NCBI RefSeq assembly: GCF_001650405.1
Contig: NZ_LWCU01000008.1
Coordinates: forward strand, 25,333-89,332
Origin: Microbacterium sp. H83
GTDB taxonomy: Bacteria > Actinomycetota > Actinomycetes > Actinomycetales > Microbacteriaceae
Direction of reading: 5' to 3'
DNA length: 64,000 nt
Notes under the pieces: generated by a model
Database searches by the model: none
What the model was told of the DNA's origin: nothing
Seen by the model: only the letters and a program-made list of their open reading frames with translations
Shown: one piece after another, positions 24,449 through 32,395 of the stretch
Layout: the number at the start of each line of letters is the position of its first letter
Numbering within the stretch: the stretch's first letter is position 1
Made by a program: the position numbers and the translations under genes

Positions 24449-25165
24449 TCAGCGACCGAGGCCGACGCGATCGACCTTGCGGTGATACCGCATGCCCGCG
24501 AGGCCGCCGAGCACGGCGCCGACGAGGGTCACCACGGCGGCTCCGACCGCGGTGAGGATGCCGGTCGTCGTCGCCGTCTCGGGCGTGACGGGGATGCGGG
24601 GGAAGCCCTGCAGGTTCCCGAGGATGTCCCACTGCGCTCCCGCGATCGCACTGACGATCGCGACGACGATCGCGACGACGATCGCCCAGATCCAGACGGC
24701 GATGCCCTGCTTGGCCCCGCTGAATCGCGCCATCCGCCCGGCGACGTAGCCGCCGGCGAAGTACGACACCAGGAGCACGACGGCGATCACCACGATCGCG
24801 ACGATCCCGAGGGGACCCATCGCCGAGTCGGCCGCCTCCTCGGGCGTCGTTCCGCTGTTCGCGCCGACCGCCGCACCGATCGCGGTGACGAGGGCGGTGA
24901 GGAGGACCGTCGTGCCCATCGCGGTGAGCCAGCCGAAGAACGCCGAGCCGAACTTGAAGCCGCCGAACTCCGCCTTCTCGCGGCGATGCACGTCGTCGTG
25001 CAGCGATCGGGCGTCGTCGCGGGCCGGCGGAGAGCCCTCCGGCACCTCGTGCACGGTCGCGCCCTGCTCACGGGCGGCGCGGGGATCGGGAACGTAGTCG
25101 GGGTCGCGCGGCGTGCGGGGGTCACGCGGAGCGGCGGGGTCGGGTGTGCTGTCTCGTGTGCTCAT
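24449..25165 (-). CDS. multispanning membrane protein with disordered N-terminus
   Basis: A 238-residue protein. The first 65 residues are charged and proline-rich (TPDPAAPRDPRTPRDPDYVP); four hydrophobic segments follow: GWLTAMGTTVLLTALVTAIG, GIVAIVVIAVVLLVSYFAGG, a VWIWAIVVAIVVAIVSAI segment and ILTAVGAAVVTLVGAVLGG. The GYVAGRMARFSGAKQGIAVW loop between segments 2 and 3 is typical of small actinobacterial inner-membrane proteins also found as YMGG/DUF-like transporters, but no named family is certain. ATG at 25165. Divergent from the phosphatase gene. Confidence 0.7.
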   Translation of the reverse strand: MSTRDSTPDPAAPRDPRTPRDPDYVPDPRAAREQGATVHEVPEGSPPARDDARSLHDDVHRREKAEFGGFKFGSAFFGWLTAMGTTVLLTALVTAIGAAVGANSGTTPEEAADSAMGPLGIVAIVVIAVVLLVSYFAGGYVAGRMARFSGAKQGIAVWIWAIVVAIVVAIVSAIAGAQWDILGNLQGFPRIPVTPETATTTGILTAVGAAVVTLVGAVLGGLAGMRYHRKVDRVGLGR

Positions 25166-25360
25166 GCTGCGGAATGTAGGCCTCTCGCGTCGATGCGTGA
25201 GGGCGGTTGCTCTTCCGCGACGGCGCGCGTAACCTGCCCCGCAGCATTCGCACCGCATCCGTCTGTTCCCCCGGGTACTCCCCGCCGGTCGTGTGGTCAA
25301 CCCCGCGACGCACGCTCCGCAGCTGTGGGATTCTCGGAGTCCGTCGGACGGAGGGCACGC

Positions 25361-26089
25361 ATGACGTCGTTGGAAGAGCTGTGGCTGGTGCGTCACGGAG
25401 AGAGCATCGGGAACGTCGCGGCCACCGCCGCGGAGGTGGCCGGTGCCGAGGTGATCGCGCTCGACACGCGCGACGCCGACGTGCCGCTGTCCGAGACCGG
25501 AGTGGAGCAGGCGCGAGCGCTCGGCGCACCGCTGCTCGGCGCCGAGCGGATTCCGGAGATCGCCTGGGTGTCGCCGTACGTGCGGGCGCAGCAGACCTTC
25601 GCGCTGAGCATCGAGAACGGTCCGGACATCCGCCGCGTGCTCACCGATGAGCGGCTCCGCGACCGCGAGCTCGGCATCCTCGACCTGCTGACCCGACGGG
25701 GCGTGGTCGCGCGGCATCCGGAGGAGGCGGCACGGCGGGCGAACCTGGGCAAGTACTATCACCGGCCGCCCGGCGGCGAGTCCTGGGCCGACGTGTCGCT
25801 GCGTCTGCGGTCGTTCCTCCACGACGCCTCGGCGGCCGATGCCAGGGTGGGTCTGGTCGTGGCGCACGACGCCGTCGTCATGCTGCTGGTGGCGCTGCTC
25901 ACGGGCATGGGCGAAGCCGCTCTCCTGCGATTCGCCGCCGCGAACACGGTCTTGAACGCCTCGGTCACTCGTCTCCGCGCCGACGGGGAGCGATGGCAGC
26001 TCACCGACTTCTCGGATGTGCGCCACCTCGAGCGGCTCGGCGCGGAGGTCACCGCACACCCCGGGAGCCCCGATGTCCTTCCCCGCTGA
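25361..26089 (+). CDS. histidine phosphatase superfamily protein
   Basis: A 242-residue protein of the phosphoglycerate mutase-like branch. The catalytic RHG motif is in LWLVRHGES, followed by LSETGVEQARALGAPLL, the Arg-containing VSPYVRAQQTF, the acid region DERLRDRELGILD, and the second catalytic His in LVVAHDAVVMLLVA. It hydrolyses phosphomonoesters through a phospho-His; the substrate is unknown. ATG at 25361 follows GGACGGAGGG. Its end overlaps the following NnrD gene by 17 bases, so both are one transcription unit. Confidence 0.88.
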   Translation: MTSLEELWLVRHGESIGNVAATAAEVAGAEVIALDTRDADVPLSETGVEQARALGAPLLGAERIPEIAWVSPYVRAQQTFALSIENGPDIRRVLTDERLRDRELGILDLLTRRGVVARHPEEAARRANLGKYYHRPPGGESWADVSLRLRSFLHDASAADARVGLVVAHDAVVMLLVALLTGMGEAALLRFAAANTVLNASVTRLRADGERWQLTDFSDVRHLERLGAEVTAHPGSPDVLPR

Positions 26090-26921
26090 CCCGACGGCCG
26101 TGACGCCCGCCCTTCTCGCGGAATGGGGGCTGCCCGACCCCGGCGACTCGAAGAAGTCCCGCGGCACCGCGATGGTGATCGGCGGGTCGCCCCTGTCGAC
26201 CGGCGCCGTGATCCTGGCCGGCGAGGCTGCGCTGCGCGTCGGCGCGGGGAAGGTCGGGGTGACGACGGATGCCACTCTGACCGATGTCGTCCGGGGGGCG
26301 TTCCCCGAGGCCGGCGTGCATGACGCGCCCGAATCCGGCGGGCCGACGGATGCCGCGTGCGCGAGCTCCTGCGACGACGCGGATGCCGTCCTGGTCGGGC
26401 CGGGACTCGCCGACCCGGAGACGGCGCGCGACTGGCTGCGACGGCTGTCCGAGCGGACGATCGACCGTCTCGTCGTCGACGCCTTCGCCGTCGGCATCCT
26501 GCGCGATGTGCCACGCGACGAGCTGCCGCGATCGCTCATCGTCAACGCGAACCTCGACGAAGCGGAGATCCTCCTCGGCCGCCCGGTCGACGATCTCTCT
26601 CGCGACCTGCGCGGACTCGCGCGCGATCTCGACGCCGTGGTGCACTGCTACTCCGCCGTCGCCGCGCCCTCCGGCGAGGTGTGGGAGCTGGATGCGGGCG
26701 GCGCGGGGCTCGGCACGGCGGGGTCCGGAGACGTCCTCGCCGGCGCGATCACCGGCTTCGCCGCCCGCGGACTCCCGCTGGAGCGCGCCGCCGTCTGGGG
26801 CGCCTGGTGCCACGGTCGCGCCGGCGACCGCCTCACCGAGCGGATGGGGCTCGGATTCCTGGCGCGAGAACTCGCGGAGGAGCTGCCCGCCGCCGTCCTC
26901 GACGCCGAGAGGCGGCGCTGA
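26073..26921 (+). CDS. nnrD: ADP-dependent NAD(P)H-hydrate dehydratase (YjeF C-terminal family)
   Basis: A 282-residue ribokinase-fold enzyme that repairs damaged NADH/NADPH hydrates using ADP (or ATP). Recognisable blocks are SRGTAMVIGGSPLSTGAVIL, GEAALRVGAGKVGV, AVLVGPGL, NLDEAEILLGRPVD, and the anion-hole/nucleotide motif GTAGSGDVLAGAI near residue 230. The epimerase domain found fused in E. coli YjeF is absent, as usual in Actinobacteria. ATG at 26073 lies inside the end of the phosphatase gene (17-base overlap). Housekeeping function. Confidence 0.9.
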   Translation: MSFPADPTAVTPALLAEWGLPDPGDSKKSRGTAMVIGGSPLSTGAVILAGEAALRVGAGKVGVTTDATLTDVVRGAFPEAGVHDAPESGGPTDAACASSCDDADAVLVGPGLADPETARDWLRRLSERTIDRLVVDAFAVGILRDVPRDELPRSLIVNANLDEAEILLGRPVDDLSRDLRGLARDLDAVVHCYSAVAAPSGEVWELDAGGAGLGTAGSGDVLAGAITGFAARGLPLERAAVWGAWCHGRAGDRLTERMGLGFLARELAEELPAAVLDAERRR

Positions 26922-27017
26922 CGGCGAGGCACCGGGAGCGCGGCCGATCATGAGCAGCGGTCGACGCCCGTCCGGAGCCGTCCGAGGCGCCGTCTGTCAA
27001 CCCGCGCGCGGATCGGG

Positions 27018-28691
27018 ATGAGCGCGGATACCGTCTCTCGCATGAGCTCCTCCCGCACGTCTCCCGCGTCCGTCGACACCATCGCGCGAGAGGGCTTCGG
27101 GTGGGACGAGCTCCTTCCCGGGCAGCGCGAGGCGATCGACTCGGCGTCGGCCGGTCGGGACACGCTGCTCGTGCTCGCGACCGGCGGCGGCAAGTCCGCC
27201 GTGTACCAGATCGCGGGCGCCCAGCGGGGCGGTGTCGTGGTGGTCGTGTCGCCGCTCGTGGCGCTGCAGGCCGACCAGATCGCCTCGATCGCCGCGGCCC
27301 CGGCGGCGCCGCCGGCCGTCGCGATCAACTCGGCCATCCCCGCATCCGAGGCCGCGCGAGCCTGGGATCTCATCGACGCAGGCGGCCCCGTGTACGTGCT
27401 GCTCGCTCCCGAGCAGCTGAGCCACGAGGAGACCGTCGCCCGACTCGCGGCCGCCGGCGTGACCCTCCTGGTGGTCGACGAGGCGCACTGCGTGTCGTCC
27501 TGGGGGCACGACTTCCGGCCCGACTACCTGCGGCTGGCGGACGTCCGTCGCGAGCTGGGCGACCCGCCGGTGCTCGCGATGACCGCCACGGCCTCCGAGC
27601 CGGTGCGCGCCGAGATCATCGAGAAGCTGGCGATGACCGACGTGGACGTGCAGGTGCACGGCGTCGACCGCCCCGAGATCCGTCTCGTCGTGCATCGCCA
27701 CGAGAGCGAGACGCAGAAGCGGGCGGCCGTCGTCGAGGAGGCCCGCACGTGGACCGCGCCGGGTCTGGTCTATGTGGCGACCCGCAAGGAGACCGAGGCG
27801 TATGCCGAGGAGATCGCCGCGGCGGATCGTCGGGTCGCCGCGTACCACGCCGGGATGAAGGCCGCCGATCGTCGCAGCATCCAGGACCGCTGGCGCGACG
27901 GCGAGCTCGACGTCGTCGTCGCCACCTCGGCGTTCGGCATGGGCATCGATCGACCCGACGTGCGCTTCGTGCTGCACGCCGCCGTCACCGAGTCCCTCGA
28001 CGCCTACTACCAGGAGATCGGTCGGGCGGGGCGCGACGGCGAACCCGCCACGACCGCCCTCCACTATCACGCGAAGGATCTCGGCCTCCGGCGCTTCTTC
28101 ACGCGCCGCTCGGTGCGGCCGGCCGAGATCCGCGCCCTCTGGGCGGCGATCGGTCGGACGCCGGGACGCCACGTCCACGAGCTCGCCGCCACGCTCGACA
28201 AGCCCTCGCGCACGGTCACCCGCCTCGTCAACGACCTCGTCGACGCGCAGCTCGTCGAGACGACCGACGGCGTCCGGAAGGTGCGCTCGGTCGCGGCGGA
28301 CACCGCGGTCCGCACCGTCCGCGAGACGCTCGACGCCAGGGAGCGCGTGGCCGACTCCCGTCTGGCGATGATGCGCGCGTACGCCGAGACCTCGCACTGC
28401 CGCCGTCGGATCCTGCTCGACTACTTCGGGGTCGAGGGCGCCCGCTGGTGCGGCAACTGCGATCGCTGCGAACAGCGCGACGCCTCGGGGGCCTCGGACG
28501 CGGATGCCGGGATCGACGACGCGCCCCTCTCGGTGGACGTGCGGGTCGCACACCGCGAGTGGGGCGCGGGCACCGTCACCAGCGTCGACCCCGATCGCGC
28601 CACGATCTGTTTCGAGTCGGAGGGCTACAAGGTGGTGTCCTACGAGGCTCTCGAGACCGGGGTGCTCCAGCTGGCCGACGCTCTCGTCTGA
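27018..28691 (+). CDS. RecQ-like DEAH-box DNA helicase
   Basis: A 557-residue superfamily 2 helicase. Walker A is ATGGGKS (Lys59), DEAH is in VVDEAHCVSSWGHDFRPDYL, motif III TATAS, then AYHAGM, VATSAFGMGIDRPDVRFVLH and the arginine motif YYQEIGRAGRDG. A RecQ zinc-binding segment is present (SHCRRRILLDYF ... CGNCDRC) followed by a DUF3553-like C-terminal beta domain (VAHREWGAGTVTSVDPDRAT). The HRDC domain is missing. It unwinds DNA 3' to 5' in repair. ATG 27018 or 27042 could be the start; neither has a strong ribosome binding site. Related short RecQ proteins are common in Actinobacteria. Confidence 0.9.
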   Translation: MSADTVSRMSSSRTSPASVDTIAREGFGWDELLPGQREAIDSASAGRDTLLVLATGGGKSAVYQIAGAQRGGVVVVVSPLVALQADQIASIAAAPAAPPAVAINSAIPASEAARAWDLIDAGGPVYVLLAPEQLSHEETVARLAAAGVTLLVVDEAHCVSSWGHDFRPDYLRLADVRRELGDPPVLAMTATASEPVRAEIIEKLAMTDVDVQVHGVDRPEIRLVVHRHESETQKRAAVVEEARTWTAPGLVYVATRKETEAYAEEIAAADRRVAAYHAGMKAADRRSIQDRWRDGELDVVVATSAFGMGIDRPDVRFVLHAAVTESLDAYYQEIGRAGRDGEPATTALHYHAKDLGLRRFFTRRSVRPAEIRALWAAIGRTPGRHVHELAATLDKPSRTVTRLVNDLVDAQLVETTDGVRKVRSVAADTAVRTVRETLDARERVADSRLAMMRAYAETSHCRRRILLDYFGVEGARWCGNCDRCEQRDASGASDADAGIDDAPLSVDVRVAHREWGAGTVTSVDPDRATICFESEGYKVVSYEALETGVLQLADALV

Positions 28692-28741
28692 CGCGCCCGC
28701 TCGGCCGCGCGGCTCCTCCCCCGACGTGTGGTCGCGCGGGG

Positions 28742-29110
28742 TCAGGCGCAGAAGGTCGACAGCGAGTCGCGGAGTGCGTCGATCGCCTCGATCGTCTCCG
28801 GAGCCTGCAGGTCGCTCATCCCGCCGATCTGCTGCGCCGCCGACGAGACGAGCTCGCCGAGCGGCCCGTCGACCTGCGTCGCCAGACCGTCGAGGCTGGC
28901 GACGAGATCGTCGCGCGCCGCGTCGACCTGCTCGGCCGAGGCACCGCCCCGATCGAGCAGCGCCTGATAGCGGGCGTAGGCATCGTCGATCGATGCGCAC
29001 GTCTGCTGCACGTCCACGCCCAGCGCGTCGCCGGCGGCCTGCGTCACCTGGGCGCAGCCGCCCAGGAGTCCGATGGCGAGCAGGAGGGGAAGGACGACGA
29101 TGCGGCGCAT
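28742..29110 (-). CDS. small lipoprotein of unknown function
   Basis: A 122-residue lipoprotein: MRRIVVLPLLLAIGLLGGCA gives a perfect signal with lipobox LGGC (Cys19). The mature part is helical (DDAYARYQALLDRGGASAEQ, LVASLDGLATQVDGPLGEL, ETIEAIDALRDSLSTFCA) with cysteines in QQTCASI and at the end (STFCA) that may pair. It is anchored on the outer face of the membrane. No family recognised. Convergent with the helicase gene. Confidence 0.75.
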   Translation of the reverse strand: MRRIVVLPLLLAIGLLGGCAQVTQAAGDALGVDVQQTCASIDDAYARYQALLDRGGASAEQVDAARDDLVASLDGLATQVDGPLGELVSSAAQQIGGMSDLQAPETIEAIDALRDSLSTFCA

Positions 29111-29169
29111 GCCCCGAGGCTAACCCGCGCGCCTGGGCCGCACCTGACGCAGGCCGCCCGGCACCGGGA

Positions 29170-29991
29170 TCAGCGCAGTGCGCCGGGTTCCGCCTTCACC
29201 CTTCGGCGTTCGCTCACGACGAGGACGATGAGCAGCACCAACCCGGACAGCGTGACCAGATAGGTGCTGAGCGAGGACAGGATGCCGACGAGACCGGATT
29301 CCGGGTACTCGCCGTGGAGCGAGAGCGTCGGGTCGGTACTGGCGTGCAGCAGGATCGGACCCCAGATCGTGCGCGTCACACGCAGCGCGAGATACATGCA
29401 CACGCCGAAGAAGAACGTGTAGACCACCTGCGCGGCTGTCGTCACGACGCCCTGATCGGAGGTGAAGACGTTGCCGATGTGCAGGGCGGCGAACACTCCT
29501 GCAGACATCAGTGCCACGGCGATCTCCCCGTGGCCGGCTCTGCGCATCAAGGTCACGACGAAGCCTCGGGTCAGCAACTCCTCGGCCATCCCGATCACCA
29601 CTCCTGTGAGCAGCCAGGCGCCGACGAGGGGAAATCCGGCCGCGCCGTAGTCGACGCTGAGCACCGACGAGACGTTGATGGCGAGCACGACCACGACCGC
29701 GATCCACATCCAGCGCCGACTCCGCAGGGTCTGCCGGCCGAAGAGCTCGCGCAGCCAGCCGACCGATGCGGCGAAGGCGAGCAGGGACAGCACTCCAAGG
29801 AGGATCGGCAGCCCGGTGTGGACGAGCAGGTCCCCGGCGCCGCCGTCGCGGGGAACGGATGCGCCGATGGTCGCGTCGACCACCCATCCGAGCAGCTCGT
29901 ACAGCGCGTAGTACGCCGCGGCGAGCACGAGTGCACGCCACCAGCCGCCGCGCTCCCAGAACCACCGCCATCCCGAGACCCTGTCTTCCAT
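29170..29991 (-). CDS. CPBP family intramembrane glutamic metalloprotease
   Basis: A 273-residue membrane protein with about eight hydrophobic segments. The CPBP/Abi protease motifs are MAEELLTRGFVV (EExxxR), FAALHIGN (FxxxH) and ILLHAST (HxxxN/D-like), which form the Glu/His active site. Members process prenylated CAAX-like or other membrane proteins; bacterial substrates are mostly unknown, some give bacteriocin self-immunity. ATG at 29991 is chosen since GAGGGGTGGAG lies 3-4 bases upstream; the longer frame is not family-like. Confidence 0.86.
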   Translation of the reverse strand: MEDRVSGWRWFWERGGWWRALVLAAAYYALYELLGWVVDATIGASVPRDGGAGDLLVHTGLPILLGVLSLLAFAASVGWLRELFGRQTLRSRRWMWIAVVVVLAINVSSVLSVDYGAAGFPLVGAWLLTGVVIGMAEELLTRGFVVTLMRRAGHGEIAVALMSAGVFAALHIGNVFTSDQGVVTTAAQVVYTFFFGVCMYLALRVTRTIWGPILLHASTDPTLSLHGEYPESGLVGILSSLSTYLVTLSGLVLLIVLVVSERRRVKAEPGALR

Positions 29992-30381
29992 CGCTCCACC
30001 CCTCGTCCGAGAACCTGGTCTCAAACTAGCGAGGATGCCGTAACGGAACGAAGGGCTGGCCAGAAGGAAGATAGGACCTTGACTTTCGTCTATTTGTCGA
30101 TGACCGAATGTCCAGAGCCAGAAAAGCCGAAGAAGACTTGTGGACATCCACAGGATCCGAGACGATGCCCGCATCCATTCACCAGAATAGGGACGTCTCC
30201 CAAGGACGGGGGTGCACGACAAGGCGCCGCTTCTGGGGAAAGGCACCGCGAGAGTGGGGATACTCCGCCGTCGTTGCACGTCCTCTCGGCCCTCCCCCCG
30301 GTGCCGCGAGACCGCGAGTTTCCCCCTCTCCGGCACCCGAAGCCGGCGAGGGGGATCACTCGCTCTCGCCCCCGCGGCCGG
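29992..30381. other. 390-base gap without a gene
   Basis: Contains the promoter side of the CPBP gene (AT-richer bases near 30010-30110), no convincing coding frame, and the terminator hairpin at 30322-30354. Frames crossing it have unlike codon use and no start with a ribosome binding site. Nothing else is seen. Confidence 0.5.
30322..30354 (-). terminator. 13-bp stem hairpin terminator
   Basis: CCCCCTCTCCGGC (30322-30334) and GCCGGCGAGGGGG (30342-30354) pair at 12 of 13 positions around a 7-base loop, 28 bases downstream of the stop of the small acidic gene. Confidence 0.65.
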
Positions 30382-30546
30382 TCAGCCCCCGGACGGGTTT
30401 TGGAGCGGCGCGCCGTCGTCGTCGGTCGTCTCCTCCTCGAGGATGTCGTCCGTGCTGGTCGACGTCTCGTCGGGAGCCCCGCCGGATGCCGTGTCGGCTT
30501 CCTCGTCCGCTCCGGGGGTGCCCTGGGTGTTGCTCGGGTCGCTCAT
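30382..30546 (-). CDS. small acidic hypothetical protein, Thr/Asp-rich
   Basis: A 54-residue acidic protein: MSDPSNTQGTPGADEEADTA, ending DILEEETTDDDGAPLQNPSG-G. ATG at 30546 with GGAGCAGGACG upstream. It resembles the acidic protein at 7233-7433 in its MSDP-N start and composition; probably disordered. Lies downstream of a DUF7882 gene on the same strand (103-base gap) and is followed by a strong terminator. Confidence 0.55.
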   Translation of the reverse strand: MSDPSNTQGTPGADEEADTASGGAPDETSTSTDDILEEETTDDDGAPLQNPSGG

Positions 30547-30649
30547 CGTCCTGCTCCGATCTGTGGTGGGATCGGCGACGCTACGCCGCAGCATCCGAAC
30601 GCGTCAGGGCATTGACCCCGGCGCGCCTGCGCGAGACACTGCCCGCGCC

Positions 30650-30988
30650 TCAGGCTGCGGGCACGAGCGCGGGTCGGTGCGCGGACTCCTGCGCCTCCCA
30701 GGTCAGAGGGTCGATCGTCAGGCCGGTCGCCGAGTTCGCCGACTCCAGGAGCTGTCGCAGATACGCCATCTCGGTGCGCGGGACCTCGATGTGGTCGAAG
30801 ACGAAGTGCAGCGGGATCGACGGCTGCATCCACAGCGTCTCGCGACCGCCGCCGTCGGAGCGCACCCAGGTGAGCGTGAACGACTCGTGGCGACGGAGCT
30901 TGGTCGCGGCGATGATCTGGATGTACTGCAGGAGGCGATCGTCGACGTCGATGGGCTGGTTGGCGTCGCCGTATCGGAGCTGTCCCAT
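30650..30988 (-). CDS. DUF7882 family protein (third, divergent paralogue)
   Basis: A 112-residue protein: GQLRYGDANQPIDVDDRLLQ, TKLRRHESFTLTWVRSDGGG, RETLWMQPSIPLHFVFDH, LLESANSATGLTIDP. The ordering of conserved blocks (xFxY...DDRxLxxxQ, KLRRxExFxxTW, GGGRxTxW, ATGL) matches the two closer paralogues at 17953 and 23749 but identity is clearly lower. ATG at 30988. It is divergent from a MarR regulator across an AT-rich intergenic region of about 200 bases that could control both. Confidence 0.75.
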   Translation of the reverse strand: MGQLRYGDANQPIDVDDRLLQYIQIIAATKLRRHESFTLTWVRSDGGGRETLWMQPSIPLHFVFDHIEVPRTEMAYLRQLLESANSATGLTIDPLTWEAQESAHRPALVPAA

Positions 30989-31113
30989 GATGACTCCTTC
31001 GTGAGTGGGGGCCGACGCGGTGGCGCGCCTCCCCGATGTCGAGGTGCCTGGTGTCAGGCTAGCACTTATCTCAGTTCTTTAACTAAATTCATGAAATGTT
31101 CATCTCGATAGCT

Positions 31114-31141
31114 TTTCGAGTTGACCACTCGACTGTCGAAA
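31114..31141. promoter_or_regulatory. nested inverted repeats upstream of the MarR gene
   Basis: CGAGT-TGACC-ACTCG (31117-31131) is a perfect 5-bp dyad and TTTCGA (31114) pairs with TCGAAA (31136) around it. They lie 50-78 bases before the MarR ATG in unusually AT-rich DNA, a plausible autoregulatory operator. Confidence 0.4.
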
Positions 31142-31191
31142 TTTTCGCTACAGTGGACGGGTTCGCCACGGGGCCGGAAGGAGATGCGGTT

Positions 31192-31632
31192 ATGAGTGAC
31201 GCCGGCGGGACCCGCCTTCCGCTCACCCACGCCCTCATCCGCTACGTCGAGCAGCGGGCCGCGATGCTGGCGGAGGCGCGTCGGCAGCTCGGCGTCAACG
31301 AGCTCGACGCTCGCACGCTCCTGCATGTCGGAGCGAACCCCGGCATCCGTCCCACTCAGCTTGGCGAGCACCTCGGGATCACCTCGGCCGGCGTAACCGC
31401 GCTCGCGGACCGCCTGATCATGCGTGGGATGCTGCGGCGGGAGCAGGACGACTCCGACCGCCGGGTCAACCACCTCTTCGTGGAGGTCGACCTCGACGAC
31501 GAGCCGTGGTCGATGCTCACGGCGTTCGACGACACGCTCGATCGGGAGCTGCGCGCCAGCGCCGCCGACACGGACCGGTTCGCCGACGTCCTCGACGCCG
31601 CTGCGGGCGCCGCCTCACGCGCGCTCGCGTAG
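31192..31632 (+). CDS. MarR family transcriptional regulator
   Basis: A 146-residue winged-helix regulator. The DNA-binding part is LDARTLLHVGANPGIRPTQL, GEHLGITSAGVTALADRLI, and the wing RGMLRREQDDSDRRVNHLFV with the conserved DxRxxxxxxT-type arginine. N- and C-terminal helices form the dimer interface. ATG at 31192 is supported by GGAAGGAGA 12 bases upstream. It is divergent from the third DUF7882 gene and convergent with the 115-residue gene, so likely controls one or both. Ligand unknown. Confidence 0.9.
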   Translation: MSDAGGTRLPLTHALIRYVEQRAAMLAEARRQLGVNELDARTLLHVGANPGIRPTQLGEHLGITSAGVTALADRLIMRGMLRREQDDSDRRVNHLFVEVDLDDEPWSMLTAFDDTLDRELRASAADTDRFADVLDAAAGAASRALA

Positions 31633-31667
31633 AACGGCGTCGCGGCGCGGATCCTGCGCGCGGAGGC

Positions 31668-32015
31668 CTACTCTCCGTCGTTCATGTGGGCGAGATGCTG
31701 TCGCGACTTCTCTTCGAGGAAGTCGACGAGATCCGCCGCCGCCGCGAGCTCCTGGGAGAGCATCCGCACGTCGGCGCTCGTCACCACCATCGCGTCCGCG
31801 CGCGCTTCGAACGTGACCCGCCACTCGGGACTGCCCAGCTCGGCCGGCTGCATGTACACGGAGGTCGTCGCGCCGTCGAGGGGGACGACGACCAGGCCGC
31901 TGTCACTGCCACCCACCTCTTCCTGCACGGCGACCCGTGCACGGTGGGCCCCGGGAACGGACGACGCGTACTCCGCCAGCCACGCCTCCAGCAGAGCTCG
32001 ACTACGAAACGGCAC
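31668..32015 (-). CDS. conserved hypothetical protein
   Basis: A 115-residue protein. GTG at 32015 is chosen: GGAGAGGGGACGCC sits directly before it, and it gives VPFRSRALLEAWLAEYASSV. The rest alternates strands and helices (ARVAVQEEVGGSDSGLVVVP, TTSVYMQPAELGSPEWRVTF, ADVRMLSQELAAAADLVDFL) and ends in a charged helix. Not assigned to a named family. It is convergent with the MarR gene and sits in the DUF7882 neighbourhood. Confidence 0.65.
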   Translation of the reverse strand: MPFRSRALLEAWLAEYASSVPGAHRARVAVQEEVGGSDSGLVVVPLDGATTSVYMQPAELGSPEWRVTFEARADAMVVTSADVRMLSQELAAAADLVDFLEEKSRQHLAHMNDGE

Positions 32016-32155
32016 GGCGTCCCCTCTCCAGTCTCGACGTCCAAGAATCGCACACCCGCCCCGCACCGCTCAATATCCGAGCGCGGACGTCGGCGGGATC
32101 GGTGAGCTCGGGAGGTCGGCGAGGTCGAGTCGGGCGGGGCGTCTAGGCTGGTGTC

Positions 32156-32329
32156 ATGCCCCTCTCGTCCACCGCCAGCGCCTCTCGCGCTCCCCACCGG
32201 CTGCGCACCGCGACGCCGATGGCGATGTGGGTGCGGGTGCTTCTGCATCCGGGGACCAACGGGTGGACGAGCGTGTGGGGCACGATCTCGCACGGAGAGA
32301 TCGCAGGCTGCCCGCCGCCACGTCGGTAG
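32156..32329 (+). CDS. possible 57-residue leader peptide upstream of nhaA
   Basis: An ATG at 32156 lies 11 bases after TAGGCT, a good -10 box, giving a short frame (MPLSSTASASRAPHRLRTAT ...) that ends at the TAG 32327-32329, exactly at the base of a stem-loop. The codons around RAPHRL copy the nhaA start region RAPHQL at DNA level (17 of 21 bases). Coding potential is weak; it may be a translated leader controlling nhaA or a partial duplication. Confidence 0.3.
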   Translation: MPLSSTASASRAPHRLRTATPMAMWVRVLLHPGTNGWTSVWGTISHGEIAGCPPPRR

Positions 32330-32355
32330 ACCGCGCTTCGAGAGGAGACGCGGTC
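32329..32355 (+). promoter_or_regulatory. stem-loop in the nhaA leader
   Basis: GACCGCG (32329-32335) and CGCGGTC (32349-32355) form a perfect 7-bp stem with a 13-base purine-rich loop (CTTCGAGAGGAGA), 41 bases before the nhaA start. It begins on the last base of the leader frame's stop codon. A possible attenuator or translation control element. Confidence 0.4.
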
Positions 32356-32395
32356 GCTTCGCGCCCTTCGTCGTTCTCCCACCCGAGGTCTGTCC

